The notes under the pieces were generated by a model. The model ran no database searches. It was not told the DNA's origin and was given only the letters and a program-made list of their open reading frames with translations. From contig CAMTPG010000048.1 of assembly GCA_947074335.1 (NCBI GenBank), positions 1 through 12,118 of the forward strand: a stretch of DNA of 12,118 nucleotides, written 5' to 3'. Both the position numbers and the translations under genes were made by a program. Positions 1 to 8,169 of this stretch are shown here, one piece after another (within the stretch, counting starts at the first letter, position 1; every line of letters starts with the position of its first letter). This DNA is from an uncultured Parabacteroides sp. Its GTDB lineage: Bacteria; Bacteroidota; Bacteroidia; Bacteroidales; Tannerellaceae.

Positions 1-953
1 CCCGGCGGCAGCCACTTCTCCACCTGCGCCATCTCCGCCTTCACCGCTTTAGCCAGTTTCAGCTGATTCGCCGATTCATCCGCCTGAATCGTCAGATAGA
101 TCGAATTCAGTCCGTTGATGCGATAATAGCTGTCGGGCATCTCTTCGCGCCGCGTAACCGTAAGCAGCTGATCCAGGCGAATCAGTTTACCCTCCTTATT
201 CGTAACCTCAATCAACGCCGGATTAAAACCGTCGGCCGGCGCATCCGGCTGCAGAGCCAGTCGGATCCATTCGCGCTTCCGGTTCACATCGACCGAAGCC
301 GTACCCAGAAACTCCTTCCGGTAAAACTGCTCTATCGCCTGCTGGATCGCGTTCGTGGTTATTCCGTGAACCGCCAGCTGCCGGTTATCATATTCGAGCA
401 GCCACTCCAGCGGTGTAGCGCCCTGAATCGTTATTTTATAGATTCCCGGAATGCTGTTGAGCCGCGGTTTAATCTGCTCCTCGGCATACCGCTGTATATA
501 AACCGGCGTTGCCGCCGCGTTCAGTGTATAACTGATGAAAGGCTTCAGCTGCTCATTATCCGGCCGGCTCATTTCGATCACCGGATATGAAAGTCCCTGC
601 GGCAACTGCGGCCAGGTCTGCCGGATAATCGCAGAGGCCTCAAACCGCGCCACATCCACATCCGTATGCCTGTCGAGCTCCAGAAAAATACGCCCCCAGC
701 CGTTACCCGAAGTCGACGAGATCTCCTTTATCCCGCGAATACGCGCCAGCATCGCCTCCAGTTTAGAGGTCACCGACATCTCGATCACCCGCGCCGAATT
801 CTGCGGCAGCGTATAATAGATGCTCAGTCGGGGCAACGTACGCGAAGGATTCAGTTTCACCGGCAACAACGGAATCACCGCAATCCCCGCCAGTGCCAGG
901 CACAGAAAGACCACGATAATGGAAAACGACGATATTTTAGGCGATTTACCCAT
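1..953 (-). CDS. RND efflux permease, second copy in operon (N-terminal part, cut by window edge)
   Basis: Inner-membrane drug/proton antiporter subunit of the RND superfamily, of which only the first 317 codons are in the window; the rest lies beyond base 1. I translated it by hand from ATG at 953, which reads MGKSPKISSF. A first transmembrane helix spans about residues 9-31. It is followed by a typical RND porter-domain start: NSARVIEMSVTSKLE (52-66), GIKEISSTSG (74-83) and a LPQGLSYPVIE stretch (117-127) match the family pattern of Ala-x-x-Val-Glu, Gly-Ile-x-x-Ile-x-Ser and Leu-Pro. The start lies 5 bp after the TolC-like gene's TAG stop (959-961), so it is the fourth gene of the efflux operon. 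It is clearly diverged from permease 1 and is not a recent duplicate. TM4 and TM10, which carry the proton-relay residues, are outside the window, so its activity cannot be judged here. Confidence 0.93.
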   Translation of the reverse strand, partial: MGKSPKISSFSIIVVFLCLALAGIAVIPLLPVKLNPSRTLPRLSIYYTLPQNSARVIEMSVTSKLEAMLARIRGIKEISSTSGNGWGRIFLELDRHTDVDVARFEASAIIRQTWPQLPQGLSYPVIEMSRPDNEQLKPFISYTLNAAATPVYIQRYAEEQIKPRLNSIPGIYKITIQGATPLEWLLEYDNRQLAVHGITTNAIQQAIEQFYRKEFLGTASVDVNRKREWIRLALQPDAPADGFNPALIEVTNKEGKLIRLDQLLTVTRREEMPDSYYRINGLNSIYLTIQADESANQLKLAKAVKAEMAQVEKWLPP

Positions 954-958
954 GCCTG

Positions 959-2473
959 CTAATTCCCGTAATAATAATCGAAACTACTCGAGAGCGACAC
1001 ACCCAGATCAAAATCGTAAAGCGTAAGCTGTCGCAACCTGAAATAACTCAGCCAGAAATCGCGCAGCGCATTGATATAATTGCGTTGTGCCTCATGCTGG
1101 CGGTTCAGCGAAAGCGTCAGACTGTTCAGATCCGCCTTACCGATGATAAACCGCTGCTTCGTATCCGCATAAGCGCGGTTAGCCAGTTCGAGCGCCTCTT
1201 CGGCACTTGTTATCATATCCTGCTGCAGATTAAAATCGCCCACCGTCATAATCACATCCTCTTCTACGGTAATCTCCTCCTGCCGCGCCGCCGTTTCGGC
1301 CACCAGCAGATTATTTTTAGCCACATTATACTGCCCTTTGCGTACGCCCCAATCCAGAATAGGCACCGATATTGTCAGCGAAACCAGCTCCTGCTGCTGC
1401 AGATTACTGTAGGCACTCTGCAGATTATCTGCCACCTGATTAAAACCCACGCTGGCACGCACCGAAGCATTAAACATCGACTCCTTTTTCGTTCTGTCCA
1501 CCATTTTTTCGGCTTCAAGCACATTCTGCCGGTTCTCCAGATAAGTGGGATTGTTGGCCCTTGCCAGTTCCAGTGCCCGATCCGCTTCCACCTGCATCAA
1601 ACGCGGCCGCCCGGGCAGCTGCAACCGTATGGCGGTCGTTTTATCAAAATTCAGATACGAAGCCAGACTAAACATCGCCCGCTTCAGCGCCATCTCCGCA
1701 TTCTTATAGGTATTGCGCGCATTCACCGCATCCAGTTTCAGGGTGAGCAAATCCGCCTGACCGATTGCCGCAATTTTCTGCCGCTCCAGTCCGGTCTGAT
1801 ACAATGTATCGGTAGACGTTATATTCTCCACCGCCAGATCATACTCCGCCTGCGCCAGAGCCAGCGCGAAGAAATGCGCCGTAGCCTGTCCGCAAATCTG
1901 CTCCATGTTATAGATCAACTCCTTTTTAGCCTTTTCATACTTCAGCGGCTCGATCTTCCGCTCCCATCTAAAAGCATTGTAGCCGATCAGATTCTGATAA
2001 TATCCCAACCGTATCGGCACTGTCGAAAACTGATTATAGGTCTGATCGCCGAAATAGCGCATATAACTCAAATCGGTATCCAGAAAGAAAGTACCGCCCA
2101 GCAAATCAAAATTCTGCTCAAGCTGCAGCCCTGCGCTTGCCGTAAACTGCTGTTGTTTTCTGAACACATCAATATCCTGCTCCGAATCGTAACGCTGCGT
2201 AAAATACCGGTTATACTGCGCCGGCATCATATTGAGCGATAAACTCGGCAACCGGTTTGCCTGATAGGTACGAAACTGCCAGTAATCGGCCAGGTATATA
2301 TTTTTATATCTGAACGCATCCAGCGAACTGTCGGCCGCCAGTGTAATTGTTTTTTCGAGCGAAAGCGTGATCTGTGCGTCTGCTCCTCCAATGCAACCAC
2401 ACCACATTAACAGCAAGAGCCATTTTCTTCCGATTAATTGTCTGTATTTTTCCATCTTTATCCACTTATTCAT
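959..2473 (-). CDS. TolC-family outer-membrane efflux protein
   Basis: Outer-membrane exit duct of a tripartite efflux pump, 504 aa, a normal size for the family. A hydrophobic signal segment (about residues 16-29) ends in ADA-Q, a plausible signal peptidase I site at 33/34. Long heptad-like helices rich in Ala, Glu, Gln and Leu occur twice (about 180-290 and 295-350 with 390-475), as expected for the duplicated OEP domain. The segment SVPILDWGVRKGQYNVAKNN (about 370-389) is typical of Bacteroidota TolC-like proteins. The start ATGAATAA overlaps the last 8 bases of the permease 1 gene, which suggests translational coupling; Met7 is a possible alternative start and would still leave a signal peptide. 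It sits between two RND permease genes, so it probably serves both. The role is clear; the substrate is not. Confidence 0.95.
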   Translation of the reverse strand: MNKWIKMEKYRQLIGRKWLLLLMWCGCIGGADAQITLSLEKTITLAADSSLDAFRYKNIYLADYWQFRTYQANRLPSLSLNMMPAQYNRYFTQRYDSEQDIDVFRKQQQFTASAGLQLEQNFDLLGGTFFLDTDLSYMRYFGDQTYNQFSTVPIRLGYYQNLIGYNAFRWERKIEPLKYEKAKKELIYNMEQICGQATAHFFALALAQAEYDLAVENITSTDTLYQTGLERQKIAAIGQADLLTLKLDAVNARNTYKNAEMALKRAMFSLASYLNFDKTTAIRLQLPGRPRLMQVEADRALELARANNPTYLENRQNVLEAEKMVDRTKKESMFNASVRASVGFNQVADNLQSAYSNLQQQELVSLTISVPILDWGVRKGQYNVAKNNLLVAETAARQEEITVEEDVIMTVGDFNLQQDMITSAEEALELANRAYADTKQRFIIGKADLNSLTLSLNRQHEAQRNYINALRDFWLSYFRLRQLTLYDFDLGVSLSSSFDYYYGN

Positions 2474-5400
2474 TTATCGGCTCACTTTTCTTTTCTTTAT
2501 GCTGATACATACACCAGTACACCAGCGGCACCAGAAACAAACTCACCAGCGTACCGATCAGCATGCCGGCAATCATCGCTATCGACAGCGGTTTTTGCAA
2601 TTCGCTCCCCATATCGAAGGTAAAAAGCATCGGCACCATGCCGAAAATCGTGGTGAGCGAAGTCATAATAATCGGCCTCAACCGCCTGCGCCCCGCCTCA
2701 TGTATCGCTTCAATCAGCGGCATTCCCGCTTTGCGTAACTCATTTATCACATCCAGTTTCAGGATTGAATCGTTGATGATGATCCCGCACGTTACCACGA
2801 TACCGATTGCACTCATCAGATTCATGGTCTGCCCCGCCAGCCAGAGCACCAGCAGCGCCGCGGCGATATCGATCGGAATTTCGATCAGCACAATAAGCGG
2901 CTGTATAAAACTCTCGAACTGTGCCGCCAGAATAAAATACATCAGCAGGATCGATATCAGCAGAATTACGATCAGCTCGTTCAGCATCTGTTTATTCGAA
3001 AAGAAACTGCCCGAAAAAAGCACCTCCCAGCTGCCCGCAGTCTGCTTGCGCACCTCCTGCATCACCCCGTCGGCCGAGTCGATGCCGTAAAACGAAAGAG
3101 GCACATATTCGCCGTTCCTGCCGGCCGTAATAGTTTTCAGATCCTCGCCCGATACCCTGCGCACCAGCGCCTGCAGCGGAATCTCTGCCACACCTCCGTT
3201 TTCGTCGGGTTGCGCCTTTACCAGCGTCTGCTGCAAAATATCGTTTATCGTCTGGTCGCTGCCCACCAGCTGTATGGGCAGATACTGCTGATACGATCGC
3301 AGCGTAGCCACCTCGTTCTCCTTAAAGGCCGCTTTGAGCAGGTTGTACACCTCGCTGTAATCCACCCGATACAGCAATAATTTCTGCCGGTCGATCACCA
3401 GATTCAGCTGATCATCAAACGCCACGCCCACCGGCTCATATCCGATAGCGCCGGCAATCTGTTTTTCGAGTGCATAAATCGCATGCGATTCGGGCTCTTT
3501 CGTTTTATCGCGCGGATAGAGCTCGGCCACCAGATCGGCTTCGCCCGTAACAAACAACTTCTCAAACAGCGTAACCGGCGGCGAAAATGTAACAACAGCC
3601 TCCGGATAATGCTGCTTTAGCCAATCGGCTACCTGCTGCTGCAGCGGTGCAATCTGTTTCACATCGGCCGTTTTAAAATAGAGCTCGCTCTCAGAAACCG
3701 ACAGCTCGCGGTCGCGATTCAGCAAAAACTGCTGCTGCCCGATATAGGCCGCATATTCGTCGGCACTGCCGGCTATGGCTTCAAACAGCTGCATCGTGCG
3801 TTGCCGGTTCTCGTCGAGGTGAATATTCCGGTTCCATTCGATGTGTGCGATCAGCTCATTCTGATCGATTTGGGGCATCCGGCTCTTCGGAATCACAAAA
3901 AACAACAAACCGCAAAGCGGCAGAGTCAGCGCAATGCAGATCAGCGTAATCACTTTATGGCGGAAGATAAAATCGACGCCCCGGTCGTAAAACCGGTCGA
4001 GCGAATGCTGCCCCGCCAGATTATGCAAATGCTTATGTATGCCCTTATGGCGCCTGTCGGGCAGGCTGTAAATCAGTTTATACAGTACCGGCAGCAGCAT
4101 GATTCCCGTAAAATAGGAGACCAGCAGCCCCACCGTAACCGCAAAAGCCTGATCAAAAAAGATTGCTCCCGCAATGCCGCTCACAAACACCAGCGGCGCA
4201 AACACCGCAATTGTGGTAAAGGTAGAACTCAGCATCGGCGTAATCACCTCGGTTGTACCTTTAATACAGGCCTCTTCGAGCGTGCAGCCCGCCGTGCGGT
4301 ACTGCCCGATATTCTCGGTTACAATGATCGAACTGTCAATCATCATTCCCAGCGCCAGAATCAGTCCGGAGATCGAGATGATATTCAGCGACATATTAAA
4401 AAGGTAGAAAAAGAGGAAACAAATCACCAGACTCACCAGGATAGTGAGTCCGATAATAGCCGGACTCTTAAAATCGCCCAGGAAAAGGATTGCCACCAGA
4501 AAAATCAGTACAAACCCGATCAGCAGATTCTGTTTCAGGTTCGATATTGTATAATCGAGCAGCTGCGTCTGGTTGCGGGTGATGCGGAAATCAATATCCG
4601 GATACAGTGCCACAAACTCTTCGGTTACATCGGCCAGCGCCTTTTTCATCGCCCCCATATTTTCGTCGGCCTGTTTAATCACCGCCAGCGTTACCGCCCG
4701 TTTGCCGTTCGAGAAAGAGGCGCCCGTTTCCTGTTCGGGCACCACCTGCACCGTAGCCAGATCCTTCAGCTGCCAGATCCGGTCGGCATTACTCAGGTAA
4801 ATATTTTCTACATCTTCGGGCGTACGCAGTACCGACGAGAATTTGATGTTATACTCATAATGCCCGTCGCGCACCATCATGCTGCCCAGCTCGATGTTGT
4901 TGGCATTCAATATATTTTCCAGATCGGAAGGGGTAAATCCCGTCATCTGCAACATAGCCGGATCGGGCACAATCCGCAGCTGCTGCTTTACCGTGCCGGT
5001 GATGTCGACCATGGCCACTTCGGGCAACTGCTCGATGCGCCGTTTTATCACATTTTCGGCAAACTGCGAAAGCGCCATAAAAGCGGCCTCATCCGCCGCC
5101 GCATCGCCGCCTGCCGGCATCGCTTCGCGGAGTGTCAGATTCAGACAAAACACCGGGATATCCGTAGCACTGGCCTTCACTACCCGCGGCCGTTCGATAT
5201 CGCGCGGCAGACTGTTCATGGCTGCATCAATCTTCTCGTTCACCTCGATAAAAGCCAGATCCGTGTGTGTGCCAAACCCGAAGTTCAGCCGGATAATCGC
5301 CGTTCCGTCGCGCGTTTCGCTCTGCAGATCGCGCAGATTGGCCACCTGCAACAGCTGTTGCCGAATGGGTTTAATCACCGTATTTTCGAGTTCGCGTGCC

Positions 5401-5558
5401 GATGTATTTTTGGCCGCTACCTGTATCGTTATTTCGGGAATGGCAATATCGGGCAGCAGCGAAACCGGAATGGTAAAATAGGTAACCAGACCGATGATAA
5501 AACAAGCCAGAAAAGCCATAAGCACAGCGATAGGCCGCTGCAACAGAAATTTAATCAT
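2466..5558 (-). CDS. RND efflux permease (AcrB/MdtB-like), altered proton relay
   Basis: Inner-membrane RND pump subunit, full length at 1030 aa (AcrB is 1049). It has the internal duplication expected: TM1 at about 10-30, a periplasmic porter loop to about 340, TM2-6 at about 343-497, a second half starting with a helix at about 535-556, a second loop to about 855, and TM8-12 at about 859-1018. By alignment with AcrB, the TM4 motif is GMMIDSSIIVTEN (404-416): Asp408 matches D407, while D408 is replaced by Ser409. The TM10 motif GIIINDSILKLD (925-936) has Asn929 where AcrB has Lys940. Arg959 and Thr966, matching R971 and T978, are kept in RRRLRPIIMTS. Related Bacteroidota and MdtBC-like pumps also vary here, so this need not mean loss of function. 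It starts 14 bp after the adaptor gene and overlaps the TolC-like gene by 8 bp. Substrate unknown; export of toxic hydrophobic compounds is the family default. Confidence 0.95.
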   Translation of the reverse strand: MIKFLLQRPIAVLMAFLACFIIGLVTYFTIPVSLLPDIAIPEITIQVAAKNTSARELENTVIKPIRQQLLQVANLRDLQSETRDGTAIIRLNFGFGTHTDLAFIEVNEKIDAAMNSLPRDIERPRVVKASATDIPVFCLNLTLREAMPAGGDAAADEAAFMALSQFAENVIKRRIEQLPEVAMVDITGTVKQQLRIVPDPAMLQMTGFTPSDLENILNANNIELGSMMVRDGHYEYNIKFSSVLRTPEDVENIYLSNADRIWQLKDLATVQVVPEQETGASFSNGKRAVTLAVIKQADENMGAMKKALADVTEEFVALYPDIDFRITRNQTQLLDYTISNLKQNLLIGFVLIFLVAILFLGDFKSPAIIGLTILVSLVICFLFFYLFNMSLNIISISGLILALGMMIDSSIIVTENIGQYRTAGCTLEEACIKGTTEVITPMLSSTFTTIAVFAPLVFVSGIAGAIFFDQAFAVTVGLLVSYFTGIMLLPVLYKLIYSLPDRRHKGIHKHLHNLAGQHSLDRFYDRGVDFIFRHKVITLICIALTLPLCGLLFFVIPKSRMPQIDQNELIAHIEWNRNIHLDENRQRTMQLFEAIAGSADEYAAYIGQQQFLLNRDRELSVSESELYFKTADVKQIAPLQQQVADWLKQHYPEAVVTFSPPVTLFEKLFVTGEADLVAELYPRDKTKEPESHAIYALEKQIAGAIGYEPVGVAFDDQLNLVIDRQKLLLYRVDYSEVYNLLKAAFKENEVATLRSYQQYLPIQLVGSDQTINDILQQTLVKAQPDENGGVAEIPLQALVRRVSGEDLKTITAGRNGEYVPLSFYGIDSADGVMQEVRKQTAGSWEVLFSGSFFSNKQMLNELIVILLISILLMYFILAAQFESFIQPLIVLIEIPIDIAAALLVLWLAGQTMNLMSAIGIVVTCGIIINDSILKLDVINELRKAGMPLIEAIHEAGRRRLRPIIMTSLTTIFGMVPMLFTFDMGSELQKPLSIAMIAGMLIGTLVSLFLVPLVYWCMYQHKEKKSEPINE

Positions 5559-5572
5559 ACCGTATCGTTTAG

Positions 5573-6655
5573 TCAGTCTGTTTGTTCCTGTTCAATCACC
5601 ACCACCGGCGCATCGTGAGCCAGATCCACGCTGCCGCTCGTTATCACCACATCGCCGGGCTGCAAGCCTTCGGTTATGGTATAATATCCGGCATTTTCCA
5701 GCCCCGTCTGCACATAATTCCAAAATGCCTTATCCTCTTTCAGGGTAAACACCACCTGGCGCCCCGAGCGCATCACCACCGCCTCTTTGGGCACTACCAG
5801 CTGCCGGCCGGCCGAGCGCTGCACACTCACCTTCACATTCATGCCTTCGAAGAGATTGCCCCGGTTCTGCACATCCGCCTTTACGCGCACCATGCCGTCT
5901 TTATCCACCAGCGGATTAATTTCGCTGATGGTGCCGCGGCTCTTCACATCGGTCAGTGCAAAAGGAGTGATCTCCACCACATCGCCCCGGCGTATCAGCG
6001 GCAATTCGCTTTCGAGCACACTGAACGAGGCCTCCAGACTGTTCGGATCGATAATCGTGCAAAAGGGTTCGCCTGCGGTTTGTTTGTTCATGGCTCTGGT
6101 GTAGAGGTTGGCCACCACACCGTCGAACGGCGCCGTAAGCACGGCATGATCGGCTTCGTAGCGGGCCAGATTATACTCGTCGAGCGCCTGTTTGTAGCCG
6201 CTTTTTATTTCGACCAGCTGCATCACTGCCGGCGGCACAAGGGCCGAATCCTGAATGCGGAAACCCTGTCCTATCAGCAGATCCTGCAGTTCGAGGCGCG
6301 CATTTTCCAGACTGGTTGTTGCTTTGGAGAGGTTGTTTTCGAGTTTGAAGGAGTTGAGTCGGGCCAGCTTCTGATCTTTTTGCACCCGCTCGCCGTTTTT
6401 TACATACACCACCGCCACCGGCTCATCATTTTCGAAAAACAAATCGACCATACGTCCGGCCGTTAGCTTTCCGTTGCTGATCAGCTCCTGATGAAAAGGC
6501 ACGGATTCGAGCAGCTGCACGGTTACCCGGTTTGTTTCGTCATGTTGGAGTGCTTCCACGCTTTCTTCGTCCGATTTATCGGAATTGCCTCCGATACAGC
6601 CGGTTAATCCGCTGCAGAGGAGGAGGAGGAAAATCAGGTAACGGGTGTATTTCAT
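5573..6655 (-). CDS. RND efflux periplasmic adaptor (membrane-fusion) lipoprotein
   Basis: AcrA/MdtA-type adaptor that bridges the RND permeases and the TolC-like duct, 360 aa. Residues 1-20 form a lipoprotein signal, MKYTRYLIFL then LLLCSGLTGC with Cys20 in a good lipobox, so it is anchored to a membrane by lipid. A lipoyl/barrel-sandwich half occurs at about 62-100 (ENDEPVAVVYVKNGERVQKD), then a coiled-coil hairpin at about 102-170, then the returning lipoyl half with the hallmark APFDGVVANLY (175-185). Beta-barrel and membrane-proximal domains follow at about 205-360, with GMNVKVSV (271-278) and VPKEAVV (288-294) typical of the family. It is the first gene of the efflux operon, preceded by a TAnnTTTG promoter. 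The hairpin is short, as in many Bacteroidota adaptors. Confidence 0.95.
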   Translation of the reverse strand: MKYTRYLIFLLLLCSGLTGCIGGNSDKSDEESVEALQHDETNRVTVQLLESVPFHQELISNGKLTAGRMVDLFFENDEPVAVVYVKNGERVQKDQKLARLNSFKLENNLSKATTSLENARLELQDLLIGQGFRIQDSALVPPAVMQLVEIKSGYKQALDEYNLARYEADHAVLTAPFDGVVANLYTRAMNKQTAGEPFCTIIDPNSLEASFSVLESELPLIRRGDVVEITPFALTDVKSRGTISEINPLVDKDGMVRVKADVQNRGNLFEGMNVKVSVQRSAGRQLVVPKEAVVMRSGRQVVFTLKEDKAFWNYVQTGLENAGYYTITEGLQPGDVVITSGSVDLAHDAPVVVIEQEQTD

Positions 6656-6710
6656 GTGTCAAGTATTGAATAAATGGTTGTAAACTAAGATAAACTATGG
6701 TTTTTCGAAT

Positions 6711-6718
6711 CAAAGGTA
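6711..6718 (-). promoter_or_regulatory. Bacteroidota-type -7 promoter element of the efflux operon
   Basis: On the minus strand this reads TACCTTTG, an exact match to the Bacteroidota sigma-ABfr -7 consensus TAnnTTTG. It lies 56 bases before the adaptor start codon, which leaves a leader of roughly 50 nt, and it falls between two genes on the same strand. The -33 TTTG element is not clear: a TTCG about 21 bases upstream is the nearest candidate. No obvious operator palindrome for a TetR- or MarR-type repressor was seen, and no regulator gene is adjacent. Confidence 0.55.
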
Positions 6719-6776
6719 TTTTATTTTTTGAAACAGAATCGAAAAATGCATTTTATTTTTTTCGTTAATTTCGGGA

Positions 6777-7481
6777 TTATGAGAGGGTTGATCCGAGTAC
6801 GATTGCCGGAAATAGCGAGTATTGCGAATGCTGTCGGGTGCTCTTACGCAACATTCGGACAGCGGATGCGGAATCGCCGGTTTTCGGCCGGATCGGGATT
6901 TTGTCATCATGGCGGAGCGGATCGGGCGGATTGCGTGAGAAGGGCTCCTCATTTTCGATTGTTGCGCGCGCTGTTGTTGTAGTAGTTGTTGTATTTATAT
7001 TCTTCTCTACTCTACTCTTCTCTACTCTACTCTTTTTTAAAGGAAAAATGCACCTTTTTTCGACTTTATTCGCTTCATGCTCCTGTTTTTCAGCCTTGAA
7101 AAGGAGGTGTTTAAATAGCCTAATACACTCTTTATCAACATGTTTTAATTTCACCCTGAAATAACGGCGCAGAATGTCAAAGTTTGTTAATATATCAACA
7201 TCGTTGTAAAATAATTTGTTAAACAAATCGCCATTAACAATTAATCTGATCCAATTTACAATTCGTTTTCGAAAAATTTTAAATTCTCGTGCCAACGTTG
7301 CGACATAAATTTCATCGCTTTTTCGATAATCTCCGCAACGATAAATTCCGGAAAGCAGGGCTATATAGAGATAAAAACCGACTGAACCGAAAGTGTGGTA
7401 CAGATTCACCACGCTCTCGTTCTTCATGAAATCGATCTCAATCCTAAAATAATCAAGTCTCTTTTTAACCGTTCTTCCCAT
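6777..7481 (-). CDS. DUF4373 (Lin1244/Lin1753-like N-terminal domain) protein with repeat linker
   Basis: About 234 aa from the chosen start. The N-terminus MGRTVKKRLDYFRIEIDF matches the family pattern MARxxKxGLDYFPLDVDF, which is why I start at 7481 and not at the longer ATG (7526); ATG 7487, two codons earlier, is equally possible. The domain runs to about residue 110 (FGSVGFYLYIALLSGIYRCG, ATLAREF) and looks like a winged-helix, DnaD- or replication-initiator-like fold; such proteins occur in phages and mobile or variable regions, but their role is not established. A Lys/Glu linker carrying SRVEKSRVEK and seven threonines follows. The last 60 or so residues are Pro/Arg-rich and GC-rich with no recognisable fold. 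The C-terminal GWKVGxNPMKDW-like block that I recall in full-length Bacteroides relatives is absent, so this copy may be truncated or remodelled. It stands alone, with no phage genes beside it. Confidence 0.7.
   Translation of the reverse strand: MGRTVKKRLDYFRIEIDFMKNESVVNLYHTFGSVGFYLYIALLSGIYRCGDYRKSDEIYVATLAREFKIFRKRIVNWIRLIVNGDLFNKLFYNDVDILTNFDILRRYFRVKLKHVDKECIRLFKHLLFKAEKQEHEANKVEKRCIFPLKKSRVEKSRVEKNINTTTTTTTARATIENEEPFSRNPPDPLRHDDKIPIRPKTGDSASAVRMLRKSTRQHSQYSLFPAIVLGSTLS
6971..6993 (-). repeat. Interrupted ACA/ACT trinucleotide run inside the DUF4373-like gene
   Basis: The plus strand is a run of GTT/GTA/AGT triplets; on the coding strand these are ACA and ACT codons giving seven threonines in a row. 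The length is a multiple of three, so slippage by whole units would change linker length without breaking the frame. Confidence 0.8.
7001..7030 (-). repeat. Two perfect 15-bp tandem repeats encoding SRVEK-type units
   Basis: The plus-strand unit TCTTCTCTACTCTAC occurs twice with no mismatch (7001-7015 and 7016-7030), and within each unit the 5-mer TCTAC is doubled. It encodes the SRVEKSRVEK stretch of the DUF4373-like protein, five residues per unit. Similar GAGTAG-rich repeats are, to my knowledge, frequent at this place in Bacteroides DUF4373 genes. Whole-unit expansion stays in frame, whereas loss or gain of the internal 5-mer would shift it. Confidence 0.9.
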
Positions 7482-7921
7482 CTTCATTTTTGCTGTATTG
7501 CGACAATCGGATTCGTTTAAAAACAAATCAGATTATCCGTCAGATTAATCGTATATTTTATTGCTTGCAGATTCATTATCTTATACTGCAATGTATTACA
7601 AATAGCGGCATTGCAAGATTTTCCCGCTTTTATTCAGCTAATTCTTTTTGCGGAACCGGGAGCGAAAAATGATTTTTCCACATCCGAAACTGATCAGATT
7701 AAAAAGGTTGAATCGTGTTTTAACAATGCATATCAGAATTATACAATATTACTAAAAAATGTTGCGATTTCCAAATTTTTGATGTATATTCTTAGTCGGA
7801 AACTGCAGAAAAAGCAAAAAAACAAACAGCTGCCAGAATGACAGTTACAGTACCGGGCCGTGTAACGCCCGAAAAATGCCTCATAAGGAAAAATCAAACG
7901 GATGCCGAAGGAATTTTAATT

Positions 7922-7954
7922 ACATGGCCATCCAATTTTTTTTGATGGCGATGT
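7922..7954. repeat. Imperfect inverted repeat with T-rich loop
   Basis: ACATgGCCATC pairs with GATGGCgATGT: ten base pairs with one internal G/G mismatch around an 11-base loop that is mostly T (7933-7943). It could be a hairpin in RNA, an operator, or chance. It is not followed by a T-run on either strand, so it is not a standard intrinsic terminator. Confidence 0.6.
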
Positions 7955-8103
7955 GGTTTTACAACTGATTTTATCGGGGTTCATTTAGCCGGTTCGGATT
8001 CATGCCAAATTGGCAGAGAGCATGAATAAATATACATTCGGCTATTCCGCAAATCTTAAAATCAGAATAGCATCAACCCCGCCTCCGAAACAGCACTCCA
8101 TGC

Positions 8104-8169
8104 AATACACTGCAGTGCATTTCCGATTACACTGCAGTGTATTTTTTATTGCACTGCAGTGTAATGAAA
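8104..8169. repeat. Three 22-bp direct repeats, each centred on the palindrome CACTGCAGTG
   Basis: The 10-bp palindrome CACTGCAGTG occurs at 8108-8117, 8130-8139 and 8152-8161, an exact 22-bp period, so all three sites face nearly the same side of the helix. The middle copy extends to a perfect 14-bp palindrome (TACACTGCAGTGTA, 8128-8141). The first copy (ACACTGCAGTGC) is the reverse complement of the third (GCACTGCAGTGT), so the array is symmetric about the middle copy. Spacers are AT-rich, and ATGCAAT (8100-8106) and ATTGCAT (8170-8176) flank it as a further inverted pair. This looks like an iteron or cooperative operator array. No gene for a cognate protein can be assigned. Confidence 0.9.

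Noticed and set aside
1085..2242. 385-aa plus-strand open frame opposite the TolC-like gene
   Set aside because: Antisense shadow of a well-supported gene, with low-complexity composition and no recognisable motif.
3801..5618. 605-aa plus-strand open frame opposite permease 1
   Set aside because: It lies wholly antisense to a clear RND gene, is rich in His, Gln and Arg as expected for a shadow frame, and has no domain.
5582..6466. 294-aa plus-strand open frame opposite the adaptor gene
   Set aside because: Antisense to the membrane-fusion protein, His-rich shadow frame.
6710..6952. 80-aa minus-strand frame overlapping the end of the DUF4373-like gene
   Set aside because: It runs through the promoter of the efflux operon and shows no domain; it is noted only as the alternative frame of the tail.
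7611..7841. 76-aa plus-strand open frame with a basic C-terminal tail
   Set aside because: No recognisable domain, no promoter or ribosome site, and AT-rich DNA where such frames arise by chance; a small gene cannot be excluded.
8104..8169. CRISPR array
   Set aside because: Only three short palindromes with 12-bp spacers; repeats and spacers are far too short and no cas gene is present.
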